From contig NZ_JYLN01000003.1 of assembly GCF_001439735.1 (NCBI RefSeq), positions 186,001-250,000 on the forward strand: a DNA stretch of 64,000 bases. The letters run 5' to 3'. Source of the DNA: Pseudomonas paralactis. Lineage in GTDB: Bacteria > Pseudomonadota > Gammaproteobacteria > Pseudomonadales > Pseudomonadaceae. Below the pieces are notes generated by a model that worked only from the letters and a program-made list of their open reading frames with translations, was not told where the DNA came from and ran no database searches. Below, piece by piece: positions 24,653 to 33,015 of the stretch (positions within the stretch are counted from its first letter, which is position 1; every line of letters starts with the position of its first letter). Made by a program: the position numbers and the translations under genes.

Positions 24653-25879
24653 TCAGAAGTAGTAACCGATGTTGACGTTGGTGCGGTAATACCAGTCGTT
24701 GCTACCCACCGAATTGGTGCTGGTAAAGCCGCTGCCATTCTCCGCACCGCCATAGGGGTTGGCGTTACGCGCCCAGGTGAAGTCGACCCAGGCCATCACC
24801 GGCATCGCCAGGAACTGCGCGCCCACGGTGAACATCTGCGAGTCGTCCCAGGCGCTTTTGTCTTTCATCATCCGGCTGTAATCGCTGTACAGCTTGATCT
24901 TCTTCAATTGCCCCAGCCGGGGCGTGTGGATGTCGTAGCCGACGTTGAGCGAAGCCAGGCTGGCCTTGGAGGCGATCAGGTACGCAGGTGTCAGGCCGTT
25001 GCCGCCCATCAGCACCGAGTCGTTGCTCACGCCGCTCGGGTTTTCGGGGTCGTATTCGTAGCGGATGGCTTGGGTGGTGACGGTCCACAGGCCCTTGCTG
25101 ATGATGGCGTGCACGCCGGCGGCCCAGTAGTCGCCATTGTCCTTGGTGGTGGCGTTGTACAGTTGGGCGGTGGCGAGCGAAGCACCGACTTCGGTTTTCC
25201 AGCCATCGTTGTTGAACGTGCGCGCCACGCGAGCGTTGAATTGGTTGCGCTTCTCGTTGTCCTGGCGCGCTTGGGTGAAGGCAATCGCGTTGTCATCCAA
25301 ATCGGCGTAACGCCCCACTTCCGGCGAATAACGCAGGTCGCTGGGCAACATGCGCGGGAAATAGCCGAGTTGCACGTCCCAGTCCTGATCCTTGTAGCTG
25401 TACTTGAGGCCAGTGCCGGCACTCACCGCGTAGCCCATGAAAAACGGCAGGTGGTAGCTCCAGCCAAATTGTGGATAAGGCTCCAGGCCGAAGGGTTTGA
25501 ACGGCGCTCCCAGTTGCAGATTGGAATTGGCATTGAGCCGATAGCCCACGAAGCCGCGATCAATGGCGCGCTTGCCGTCGTCCTGGAACCAGTAGCCGAT
25601 ATCGCTGTAGAGGCTCTTGTAGGTGGCCTGCACATCCAGGCGGAACGTATCGAACAGAAACCGTCCGTTGTTTTCGGTGGTGTCCCAATGCTCGTCGCGA
25701 TAGTTGGTACGCAGCGCCCCGCCAATGTCCAGGCTGCTGTCGCCGCTATCGCTGCGCCAGGAAATATGCGGGAAAGGTTTGTTGGCGGCGTTGGCCCGCA
25801 CCGGCTCGGAAGGAATGGGTTCTGCGGCGAAACCGCTGAAACTGGCAAACATCAATCCTGCACACAAGACGCGCTTCAT
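24653..25879 (-). CDS. Outer-membrane porin, probably serving the catabolic cluster
   Basis: 408 residues with a signal peptide (MKRVLCAGLMFASFSGFAAEP). The rest is amphipathic beta strands rich in aromatic girdle residues, finishing with NVNIGYYF, a typical outer-membrane C terminus ending in phenylalanine. It is not an obvious OprD member; closest by eye to generic porins annotated in aromatic-degradation loci, and the family is not assigned. It lies downstream, on the same strand, of the reductase gene but across a 443-nt gap with its own candidate operator, so it is probably a separate transcript that lets the pathway substrate cross the outer membrane (inference). Confidence 0.7.
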   Translation of the reverse strand: MKRVLCAGLMFASFSGFAAEPIPSEPVRANAANKPFPHISWRSDSGDSSLDIGGALRTNYRDEHWDTTENNGRFLFDTFRLDVQATYKSLYSDIGYWFQDDGKRAIDRGFVGYRLNANSNLQLGAPFKPFGLEPYPQFGWSYHLPFFMGYAVSAGTGLKYSYKDQDWDVQLGYFPRMLPSDLRYSPEVGRYADLDDNAIAFTQARQDNEKRNQFNARVARTFNNDGWKTEVGASLATAQLYNATTKDNGDYWAAGVHAIISKGLWTVTTQAIRYEYDPENPSGVSNDSVLMGGNGLTPAYLIASKASLASLNVGYDIHTPRLGQLKKIKLYSDYSRMMKDKSAWDDSQMFTVGAQFLAMPVMAWVDFTWARNANPYGGAENGSGFTSTNSVGSNDWYYRTNVNIGYYF

Positions 25880-26217
25880 AGAGACCTCTCTACCGGTTGA
25901 TCGGCAACACTCGTCCGCTTGCCTTTAAAGGCAACTAAGGAGGGAGCGGGTCTTACCGGGTTTAAGTGTTGGTTTTTATTGTTTTATCGGCGAAACGCCG
26001 TTTAATCAGTGAATGCGCAGGAGTAGAGCAGGAAGTGTGCCAGGCGGCTTGTTAGTTGATTTTTTATAAAAACACCATTAAAAACAGTTGTTTATATGGG
26101 AAACAAAGCTGTTTGTATAACCCATGAAACAACCCATAAGTGCGGTAACAAAGTTGCCCGTGATAGGTGCGTATTTATTGCACGCTGCCAATGAAACGTG
26201 CACTTTGCGGGTGATCC
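25880..26217. other. AT-rich gap upstream of the porin gene
   Basis: No gene seen. It contains imperfect inverted repeats (see 26088-26130) and TTTTTATAAAAA about 26060, and probably holds the porin promoter on the minus strand. Confidence 0.5.
26088..26130. promoter_or_regulatory. Operator-like repeats upstream of the porin
   Basis: TTGTTT-7 nt-AAACAA (26088-26106), whose centre is ATATGGG, and a half site CATGAAAC (26123-26130). They resemble the GTTTCATATATGAAAC palindrome at 41348, but with a one-base different spacing, so the relation is tentative. Confidence 0.35.
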
Positions 26218-26317
26218 TGTAGGAGCGAGCTTGCTCGCGAAAAACGTTAACGATACTGCGTGCACCCTGGAATAACGCGGTGCCTGGACGTTCTTCGCGA
26301 GCAAGCTCGCTCCTACA
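26218..26317. repeat. REPIN (GAGCGAGCTTGCTCGCGA class)
   Basis: Intact inverted pair of TGTAGGAGCGAGCTTGCTCG arms. Its spacer is similar to that of 7518-7631 (both have AAAAACGT-AACGATA). Confidence 0.88.
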
Positions 26318-26322
26318 ACGGG

Positions 26323-27282
26323 TTAGAGGTCGAGCACCAAGCGTTGGCTCTTGCAGCCGGAAACGCACACCATCATCGATTTGTTCGCCGCCCGCTCGGC
26401 CTTGGTCAGCACCCCATCGCGGTGGTCGATTTCGCCTTCCACCACCCGCGTTTCGCAGGAGCCACACACGCCTTCGCGGCAGCTGTGATCAATGTCGCAG
26501 CCCGCCTCAAGCAGCACATCCAGCAAACTCAAGCCGGGTTCCACCGCCAGGGTTTTGCCGGACCTTTTCAGCTCAACGCTATAACTGCTCTGGGCGTCTT
26601 CACTGGGTGGCAGTTCGGCGGCCGCAAAGCGCTCGATGTGGGCGTGGGGATAACCCAGGCGTTCACAGGTGCTTTCGAAGGCGTCGAGCATCGGCGTCGG
26701 GCCGCAGCAATACAGGTGCGTATCCGCCGGCTGGCCGGCGAGGTAGGTGGCCAGATCGGGCGGCACGCCTTTTTCATCATTGAAGTGGTAAATCACCCGC
26801 GCACCGAGTCCGCCCAATTCTTCTACCAATGCAGCTTCCTGGCGTGAGCGGGCGCAGTAGATCAGCTCGGCGGATTTTCCCAGCGCCAGCAACTGACGAA
26901 ACATGCAGTAAATCGGCGTGATCCCGATGCCGCCGGCCACCAGCACACTGTGGCTGGCGCTCAGGTCCAGTTCGAAGTTGTTGCGTGGCGGCGAGATCGA
27001 CAACGGCATGCCGACCCGCAACTGGCTGTGCACGTATTCCGAGCCGCCACGGCTGTTGCGATCACGCAGAATACCGACCACATAACGCCCACGGTCGCTG
27101 GGCGAATTGAGCAATGAATAACTGCGCACCAAGCCGTTGGCCAGGTGCAGGTCGATATGCGAACCCGCATCGAACGGCGCGAATACGGTATCGCCCAAAG
27201 GCCGCAGCTCGACGCTGATGATGCCTTCGGCTTCATAGCGCAGGGTGTGGACGCGGGCGTTGAGAAGGGCGACTTTGTTCAT
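26323..27282 (-). CDS. Oxygenase reductase, PDR/VanB type (FMN, NADH, 2Fe-2S)
   Basis: 319 residues (MNKVALLNARVHTLRYEAEGIISVEL). The FMN-binding barrel has RSYSLLNSPSDRGRYVVGILRD (about 53-74), the NAD domain has SVLVAGGIGITPIYCM (about 110-125), and the C-terminal plant-type 2Fe-2S domain has the four-cysteine pattern CREGVCGSCET plus a late CVSGC. It passes electrons from NAD(P)H to the Rieske oxygenase encoded immediately upstream, whose stop overlaps this start as ATGA. The architecture is that of phthalate dioxygenase reductase and vanillate demethylase reductase; the partner oxygenase sets the substrate. Confidence 0.92.
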   Translation of the reverse strand: MNKVALLNARVHTLRYEAEGIISVELRPLGDTVFAPFDAGSHIDLHLANGLVRSYSLLNSPSDRGRYVVGILRDRNSRGGSEYVHSQLRVGMPLSISPPRNNFELDLSASHSVLVAGGIGITPIYCMFRQLLALGKSAELIYCARSRQEAALVEELGGLGARVIYHFNDEKGVPPDLATYLAGQPADTHLYCCGPTPMLDAFESTCERLGYPHAHIERFAAAELPPSEDAQSSYSVELKRSGKTLAVEPGLSLLDVLLEAGCDIDHSCREGVCGSCETRVVEGEIDHRDGVLTKAERAANKSMMVCVSGCKSQRLVLDL

Positions 27283-28313
27283 GGCAATTGCTTCGCGTCG
27301 ATCAATTCGAGCTGGGCCTTGGCAGCGTTCTTCAAATAGCGCCGCAGCCGCACTACGCCCAAGTCGTGCTGGTAGAGGTTTTCACGCTGATTGGCATCCG
27401 GTTCCATGAACTCCAGCAGCACCCGGTCTTGTTCCAGTACCGCCCAATGCCTAGCTTCCAGGCGGTTCTTGTACAGAAACCGCCAGGTGTCGCGCTGCCA
27501 GCCGGTCAGCGGGCGGCAGCGCCAGTGGAACGCGGCGGCCAGCGAGCGGCTGCTGGGGGTGTAGCTGCCGATGATGGTGAAGTTGCCGCCGGGGCCGCCG
27601 GTTTTCGGGTAGGGGATTTCCAGGCGCAGCCAGTGGCAGCCGTTGTCCACGAACTCGGTCCAATCGAAGTTCACGCCGCGCTGGCCTTCCTTCTCAAAGA
27701 AAAAACCGGTGTCGGTGTCGCGGGTGACGAACTTGGCGGTGGCTTCACCTTCGCTCATCGAGTGCGACATCTTGTGCAGGTAGGTGCCGTGCATCGGGTC
27801 CATGACGTTGTCGATCACGTAGCGATAGTCGCCTTTCCACTCGGTGTAGCAGACGAAGCTGCTCCATTCGGGCGAGGTCAATTGTTCGGGCAGCACCAGC
27901 TGCGGCGCAACGTCCAGGTGCGGGTCGGTGGCGTTGAACAAGAAGATCGCGCCTGCGGCTTCGCGGGTGTGGAACATCCTCGTGGGGCGACTGCCTTCAA
28001 GCTTGCAGCCGGGGCTGCCGGGCACTTTGGTGACCGTTCCGTCGCAGCGCACTTCAACGCCGTGATACGGGCACTGCAGGCGATCGCCCAGCACTGGCCC
28101 TTGGGACAGCGGGGCACCGCGATGAGGGCAGTGGTCTTCCAACGCGTGAACGCTGCCATCGTTGTCGCGCCACAGGGCGATCTTGTAGCCCAGGCGTCGT
28201 ATCGACAGCGGCTTCTCACCCAAAAGGTCCGACGGCAATACCGGGAACCAGAGGTCTTTGAGGCCATTGGCCAGATGCTGTTCAACAGGGTCGACGGTCA
28301 ATTGCATGTTCAT
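27279..28313 (-). CDS. Rieske aromatic-ring oxygenase, terminal component
   Basis: 344 residues, phthalate/vanillate (group I) type. The Rieske 2Fe-2S ligands are C62 and H64 (ALEDHCPHRGAPLSQG) and C81 and H84 (QCPYHGVEV). The mononuclear iron site is D168-x3-D172-x2-H175-x4-H180 in IDNVMDPMHGTYLHKMSH. It inserts one or two oxygen atoms into an aromatic or heteroaromatic ring using electrons from the coupled reductase. No small beta subunit is present, as expected for this group. In the cluster it is the best candidate for the first ring attack, e.g. cis-dihydroxylation of a quinoline-type acid (inference). Confidence 0.9.
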   Translation of the reverse strand: MNMQLTVDPVEQHLANGLKDLWFPVLPSDLLGEKPLSIRRLGYKIALWRDNDGSVHALEDHCPHRGAPLSQGPVLGDRLQCPYHGVEVRCDGTVTKVPGSPGCKLEGSRPTRMFHTREAAGAIFLFNATDPHLDVAPQLVLPEQLTSPEWSSFVCYTEWKGDYRYVIDNVMDPMHGTYLHKMSHSMSEGEATAKFVTRDTDTGFFFEKEGQRGVNFDWTEFVDNGCHWLRLEIPYPKTGGPGGNFTIIGSYTPSSRSLAAAFHWRCRPLTGWQRDTWRFLYKNRLEARHWAVLEQDRVLLEFMEPDANQRENLYQHDLGVVRLRRYLKNAAKAQLELIDAKQLP

Positions 28314-28332
28314 TTTTATTCCTTCTGCCGGG

Positions 28333-28560
28333 TCATTCGCCCAGCCGGGCCATCAGGGTTTTGTAGGCATCTTCGGTCCACTCGCCGCTGGTCAGCGGGC
28401 ACGGCGGACCGGCCAGGTTCAAGTGCGCGAGCAGCGCCGGCAGTTCGGTCACGCCACTGCCAAACGCACGCTCGATGGAATCACCCAGCAACTCTTCGAA
28501 CTGGGTGTTGGGCCGTTTACGCGCCTGATGGGGTTGCAGGTAGGGTTCGTGAGTACTCAT
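28333..28560 (-). CDS. Small conserved protein of the oxygenase cluster
   Basis: 75 residues from ATG 28560 (MSTHEPYLQPHQARKRPNTQFEELLGD), with GGAGG about 7 nt upstream. Small, soluble, mostly helical, ending EDAYKTLMARLGE. Proteins of this look occur beside Rieske oxygenases and are sometimes annotated as recombinase-like helix-turn-helix proteins; that label comes from memory and is weak. It sits 19 nt before the Rieske gene and 17 nt after the flavin monooxygenase, clearly in the operon. Possible roles are an assembly or accessory subunit of the oxygenase, or a small regulator. Function unknown. Confidence 0.65.
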   Translation of the reverse strand: MSTHEPYLQPHQARKRPNTQFEELLGDSIERAFGSGVTELPALLAHLNLAGPPCPLTSGEWTEDAYKTLMARLGE

Positions 28561-28577
28561 GGTGTTGACCTCCATAT

Positions 28578-29720
28578 TCAGGCTGCGTTGGTTGTCGAGA
28601 TGCCCCAGGCGTCGTAGCCGTAGACCCAATCGGCGTTACCGCCGTCCTTGAGCCACTGGTTGCCCCGCGAGCCGATCTGGATCTGGCTGGTACGCTCCAG
28701 ACGCGCTTGCTGGTAAGCCTGCAAGGCACCGGCCACCGAGGCCTGGCTGTCGAGGTCTTGCAGATAGCGGGCGAGCACCACCGCGTCTTCGATGGCCTGG
28801 CCGGCACCCTGGGCCATGAACGGCATCATCGGGTGGCAGGCATCGCCCAGCAGGGTGATCGCGCCCTTGGACCAGAACGGCAGCGGGTCGCGCTCATACA
28901 GCGCGGTCTTGAGCACGTCGGTGCAGGCATCGAGCAGGGCGCGGGCGTCCGGATGGAACGCCTGGTAGTGGCTGCGCAGCTCATCGGCATCGCCGGCGCT
29001 GGTCCACGACTCTTCGTGCCAGCTGTCCTGGGCGGTGGTGGCGAAGATGAAGATGTCTTTGCCCTGGTTCAGCGGGAAGGTGACGATCTGGCTTTGCGGG
29101 TTCGGCCCCCACCATTTGGTGAACGCCTGGATGTTCGGCACATGCGCCACCTGCTCGGCCGGCACCACCGCGCGATACGCCACCACGCCGGTAAAGCGCG
29201 GATGCTCTTCGCCAAACAGCGCGTTGCGCACCACTGAGTGGATACCGTCTGCGCCAATCAGCACGTCACAACGGTGCTGGCTACCATCCTTGAAGTGCAA
29301 GGTAATGGCGTCGTCAGCCTGTTCTATCCGCTCGGCGCGCTTGGCGAACTGCACGTTGTTCAGCGGGAACACCTCGGCCAGGGCCGCGAGCAGGTCGGCG
29401 CGGTGGATGGTCAGTTGCGGCGCGCCGTATTTTTGTTCGGCAGCATCGGACATTTCCAGGCGCGAGGTTTCCTCGCCGGTGTCCCACATGCGGCTGATGC
29501 GGTGCGTGGGGCGAGCGGCCGGGATGCGTACGGCGGGGCCAATCCCCAGGCCATCCAGCGCACGGACCGCATTGGGCGTGAGGTTGATATCGGCACCGAC
29601 CCGCAAAAAGGCCTTGGACTGTTCGAACACGGTGACCTGGTGACCGGCGCGATGCAGGGCGATAGCGGCGGTCAGGCCGCCGATACCGGCACCGGCGATG
29701 GCAATATTCAGGGAAGGCAT
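28578..29720 (-). CDS. FAD-dependent aromatic monooxygenase (salicylate / 6-hydroxynicotinate hydroxylase-like)
   Basis: 380 residues from ATG 29720 (MPSLNIAIAGAGIGGLTAAIALHRAGH). The FAD GxGxxG site is at about residue 10, the DG motif in CDVLIGADGIHSVVR is at about 155, and the GD motif in LLGDACHPMMPFMAQGAGQAIEDAVV is at about 285. The C terminus WVYGYDAWGI closely resembles that of NicC, the decarboxylating 6-hydroxynicotinate 3-monooxygenase. Relatives hydroxylate an aromatic acid, often with loss of the carboxylate. A pyridine- or benzene-carboxylate intermediate of the cluster's pathway is the likely substrate (inference). Confidence 0.87.
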   Translation of the reverse strand: MPSLNIAIAGAGIGGLTAAIALHRAGHQVTVFEQSKAFLRVGADINLTPNAVRALDGLGIGPAVRIPAARPTHRISRMWDTGEETSRLEMSDAAEQKYGAPQLTIHRADLLAALAEVFPLNNVQFAKRAERIEQADDAITLHFKDGSQHRCDVLIGADGIHSVVRNALFGEEHPRFTGVVAYRAVVPAEQVAHVPNIQAFTKWWGPNPQSQIVTFPLNQGKDIFIFATTAQDSWHEESWTSAGDADELRSHYQAFHPDARALLDACTDVLKTALYERDPLPFWSKGAITLLGDACHPMMPFMAQGAGQAIEDAVVLARYLQDLDSQASVAGALQAYQQARLERTSQIQIGSRGNQWLKDGGNADWVYGYDAWGISTTNAA

Positions 29721-29733
29721 GGGCGACTCCTGC

Positions 29734-30699
29734 TCAAGGTTTGGGTTTGTCGGTGAGGAACTTGCCTTGCGGCGCCTCGACGTGTTGCTGGCGCCGGGTG
29801 TTGCCGTCGATACCGCCAGCAATGGCCCATTCGGCGAACACTGTGGGGCCGGGCTCAAAGGTGCGTGGCTGCCATTCGCCGGTCAGTTGGTCTTCATCGG
29901 CGTAGTACTCCACCAGCGCGCCCGCCGGGTTCTTGAAGTACCAGAAAAACGCTGAAGACACCGGATGGCGGCCCGGCCCGATCTCGGTCGGCCAGCCGCT
30001 GCGGGACACGTGCATGCCACCGCCAAACACTTCGTGAACATCGCGCACGGTAAAGGCCACGTGGTTCAGCCCGGCCCGTGGCGCCGGCAGTTGCAGCATG
30101 AACAGGTCGTGGTGGCCGCCTTCTTCGGCGGTGCGCAAGAAGGCCCCGCGGTCCGGGTAACGGTCCGAGGCCTGGAAGCCGAAACGCTCGTGGTAGAAGG
30201 CTTCGCAGGCGTTCACGTCCTTGACGAAAAACACCACATGGCCGACTTCAATCGGTGTGGCGCGCTCATAGATCGGCGCCGCCTTGTTGATCCGGCCCTT
30301 GGTCTGCCAAGTGTTATGGCCGCTGCATTCAATCTCCAGTTCACGCTTGCGCGTGACTTGCAGGCGGATCGCTAAACCATTGGGGTCGGTGCAGCCAATG
30401 CGCCCGTCACGTTCGATAAACCCCGGGTCATTGGCGATGCGTTGGCTGTACAGCGCCAGGTCGGCCGTACTGGCGACGCCCCAGACCACTTCGCGCACCG
30501 TAGAGCCGGTTTCGATGGCCGGCGGCAGGCCCGGTTTGTTCAGGTCCGCAAGCACTACGCGGCAGCCGTTGAGGGTCTCGAACACTACTTCGTCCGGTTG
30601 CGCGCTGACTTGGGTCAGGCCCCAGTCGCTGAAAAAACGCACGCAGGTGTCCAGGTCCTCGACGCCGTAAGTGACTTCATCAATACCTAAAACGCTCAT
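29734..30699 (-). CDS. Extradiol ring-cleavage dioxygenase (type I, two VOC domains)
   Basis: 321 residues from ATG 30699 (MSVLGIDEVTYGVEDLDTCVRFF), overlapping the aldehyde dehydrogenase stop as ATGA. Two glyoxalase/VOC modules are present; the second carries a complete Fe(II) site H154 (VGHVVFF), H213 (LNHVAF) and E264 (LVEYY), plus second-sphere H197, H245 and Y254 as in 2,3-dihydroxybiphenyl dioxygenase. It cleaves a catechol-type ring next to the diol, giving a 2-oxo acid or semialdehyde. The N-terminal module lacks the ligands, as is normal. Its substrate should be the diol made by the Rieske oxygenase and an SDR. Confidence 0.88.
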   Translation of the reverse strand: MSVLGIDEVTYGVEDLDTCVRFFSDWGLTQVSAQPDEVVFETLNGCRVVLADLNKPGLPPAIETGSTVREVVWGVASTADLALYSQRIANDPGFIERDGRIGCTDPNGLAIRLQVTRKRELEIECSGHNTWQTKGRINKAAPIYERATPIEVGHVVFFVKDVNACEAFYHERFGFQASDRYPDRGAFLRTAEEGGHHDLFMLQLPAPRAGLNHVAFTVRDVHEVFGGGMHVSRSGWPTEIGPGRHPVSSAFFWYFKNPAGALVEYYADEDQLTGEWQPRTFEPGPTVFAEWAIAGGIDGNTRRQQHVEAPQGKFLTDKPKP

Positions 30700-32192
30700 T
30701 GCGCTACCTCTCGTGGCACACCGGCCCAGGCCAGTGGCTGTTCGTTCATGCCCCAGTAGAGGCTCTTCTGTTCCATGTACTGCAGGATGCCCAGGCGACC
30801 TTTTTCGCGGCCCAGGCCGCTGTCGCGCCAGCCGCCGAAAGGTGTGGAGATCGAGAACTGCTTGTAGGTGTTGATCCACACCGTACCGGCCTGCAAGCGC
30901 CGACCCAGCGCCCAGGCGCGCTTGTAGTCGCCGGTCCAGATGCCGGCAGCGAGGGCATAGACGCTATCGTTGGCCTGCTCCAGCAGTTGCGCCTCATTGT
31001 CGAACGGCATGGCCACCAGCACCGGGCCGAAGATCTCCTCCTGGCACACTTGCTGGTGGTTGCTCAGACCCTCCAGGATGGTTGGCGGGTAGAAAAAGCC
31101 CTGGTCATACAATCCACCGCTTGGGCGCTGTCCGCCCAGGCGCAGGCGGCCTCCTTCGGCCAGGCCGAGGGCGACGTAACGCTCCACGGATTCGCGGTGG
31201 CTGGCGCTGATCAACGGGCCCATCTGTGTATGCTCGTCGGCTGGGTCGCCTACTCGCAGGTTCGCGGCGGCGGCGACCAGGCGCTGCATGAACGGCTCGT
31301 ACAAGGCCCTGGCGATGAACAACCGCGAGCCGGCGATGCAGGCCTCGCCCGACGAACTGAAGATGCCGTACAGCACCCCGGCCACCGCATGATCAAGGTC
31401 GGCGTCATCAAGGACGATGGTCGGTGATTTGCCGCCCAGCTCCAGGGACACCGGCATCATTTTGTCGGCGGCGATATGGGCGATGTGCTTGCCCGTGCGC
31501 GTACCTCCGGTAAACGACACGCGCTTGACCAGGGGGTGGCGGGTCAGCGCATCCCCCAGCAACGAACCCTTGCCCGGCAGCACGCTGATCAGTCCCTTGG
31601 GCAGGCCGGCTTCTTCACACAGACGTGCCAGACGCAGGGCCAGCAGTGGGGTGATTTCTGCCGGTTTGATCACCACCGCATTGCCCGCCGCCAGTGCCGG
31701 CGCAACCTTCTGCGCCTCGCTGGCAATCGGCGAGTTCCACGGGGTGATCGCGGCCACCACGCCCATCGGCTCATACACGCTCATGCTGACAAAATCACCG
31801 CGTGACGGGGTGATGGTTTCTTCCAGGGTTTCGCAGGCCGCGGCGAAGAACTGAAAGGTGCCGGCCGCACTGGCTACCAGGGCGCGGGTTTCATTGATCG
31901 GTTTACCGTTGTCCTGGCGCTGCAGTTGCGCCAGCTCTTCGCTGTGCAGGCGGATCAGCTCGGCGATGCGGTACAGCACACCGGCTCGTTCGTGAGGTTT
32001 GCGCTGGGCCCAGCCGCTGTGCAGAAACGCCTGGTGCGCGCCCTGAATGGCTTCTTCCACATCCTGCAGGTCGGCGGCATTGAGCCAGGCCACGGCTTCG
32101 CCGGTGGCCGGGTAGCGGCTGGCATAACGCTCGCCACGGCCTGGGCGCCACTGGCCGGCGATGCAGATGGGTAATGTCTGTTCGGTGTTCAT
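30696..32192 (-). CDS. Aldehyde dehydrogenase (NAD-dependent, semialdehyde type)
   Basis: 498 residues (MNTEQTLPICIAGQWRPGRGERYASRYPATGE), full ALDH-superfamily length. It has the ITPWNSPI cofactor region (about 150), the catalytic glutamate in LELGGKSP (about 250), the catalytic cysteine in SSSGEACIAGSRL (about 285) and EEIFGPVLVAM (about 385). It oxidises an aldehyde to the acid. Gene order, next to a ThDP decarboxylase and an extradiol dioxygenase, fits oxidation of an aldehyde made by decarboxylation of the ring-cleavage 2-oxo acid. Confidence 0.9.
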   Translation of the reverse strand: MNTEQTLPICIAGQWRPGRGERYASRYPATGEAVAWLNAADLQDVEEAIQGAHQAFLHSGWAQRKPHERAGVLYRIAELIRLHSEELAQLQRQDNGKPINETRALVASAAGTFQFFAAACETLEETITPSRGDFVSMSVYEPMGVVAAITPWNSPIASEAQKVAPALAAGNAVVIKPAEITPLLALRLARLCEEAGLPKGLISVLPGKGSLLGDALTRHPLVKRVSFTGGTRTGKHIAHIAADKMMPVSLELGGKSPTIVLDDADLDHAVAGVLYGIFSSSGEACIAGSRLFIARALYEPFMQRLVAAAANLRVGDPADEHTQMGPLISASHRESVERYVALGLAEGGRLRLGGQRPSGGLYDQGFFYPPTILEGLSNHQQVCQEEIFGPVLVAMPFDNEAQLLEQANDSVYALAAGIWTGDYKRAWALGRRLQAGTVWINTYKQFSISTPFGGWRDSGLGREKGRLGILQYMEQKSLYWGMNEQPLAWAGVPREVAQ

Positions 32193-32201
32193 CGACGGCT
32201 C

Positions 32202-33005
32202 CTAAATGGAAATCGCGTGGGCATGGTTGCCCAGGGCACGGACCACGCTGTACACGGTCAGCGCCGAGGTCTTCGGGTTGGCCAGCAAGGGCTTGCCGCG
32301 CAGGCTCAACTCGAAGCGGCCAAAGGCGCCACGGGCTTCGAAGTGGTGGACGTTTTCATCGCTGTGGGGGTCGGCGATCAACGTGACATGGGTGCGGTCC
32401 AGGCCCAGCCCGGCCAGCGACAGGGTGGCCGCGACGTTGGCGTTCTTGGGGTACAGCCGCGCCGCTTCGCGAGCGCTGCCCTGGAAGATCACCGTGGCCT
32501 CATCGATGCTGTCCAGGTCACAGGCCTGTTCGCCGGGGGTGTTCTTCCAGGCGTGTGCCGGCTTGCGGCCGGTGTAGTTGACCGAGTCCAGCCCGCCGAC
32601 CTTGGCCGCCGACAGCGCATCGATGCCGCCGATGGCGCCGGGCAGCAACTCGATGCGGGTCTTGCCACGCTCGGCCGCCGCCTCCAGGCGTTCTACCAGA
32701 CCGACCTCGGACAGCGCGCCCACCGATACAATCAGGCAGGCAATCCCACGCTCCAGCGCCGGCAGCACATGCTCTTCAATGGCGCGATGCCCGGCGCACT
32801 CCACCAGCAAATCCGGGCGGGCATCGGCGGGCAAGGCCGTCAGCACCTGCGGCGGCTGCTTGAAACTGGCCAGGCGCTGGCGCACCAAGGCTTCGGAGCC
32901 CTCGGACGCGATGACGTAATCCACGCACAGCTGTGGGTCGTTCTCCAGCAGCTCCAGCACACCGACGCCAATGGCGCCGCAGCCGATCATGGTGATATGC
33001 AACAT
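32202..33005 (-). CDS. Aspartate dehydrogenase-like NAD(P) enzyme (NadX family)
   Basis: 267 residues from ATG 33005 (MLHITMIGCGAIGVGVLELLEND). A Rossmann GxGxxG site (GCGAIG) at the N terminus is followed by PDLLVECAGHRAIEEHVLPALERG and the family core PGAIGGIDALSAAKVGGLDSVNYTGRKP, then YPKNANVAATLSLAGLGLDRTHVTL. True NadX converts aspartate to iminoaspartate for NAD synthesis. Here it is inside a catabolic operon, so it more likely oxidises or reduces an amino- or imino-acid pathway intermediate (inference). It lies 10 nt from each neighbouring gene. Confidence 0.85.
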   Translation of the reverse strand: MLHITMIGCGAIGVGVLELLENDPQLCVDYVIASEGSEALVRQRLASFKQPPQVLTALPADARPDLLVECAGHRAIEEHVLPALERGIACLIVSVGALSEVGLVERLEAAAERGKTRIELLPGAIGGIDALSAAKVGGLDSVNYTGRKPAHAWKNTPGEQACDLDSIDEATVIFQGSAREAARLYPKNANVAATLSLAGLGLDRTHVTLIADPHSDENVHHFEARGAFGRFELSLRGKPLLANPKTSALTVYSVVRALGNHAHAISI

Positions 33006-33015
33006 GGTGCGATCC

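Noticed and set aside
25470..25478. Single TTATCCACA (minus strand) in the porin gene
   Set aside because: Isolated exact 9-mer within coding sequence, expected by chance; not part of a cluster.
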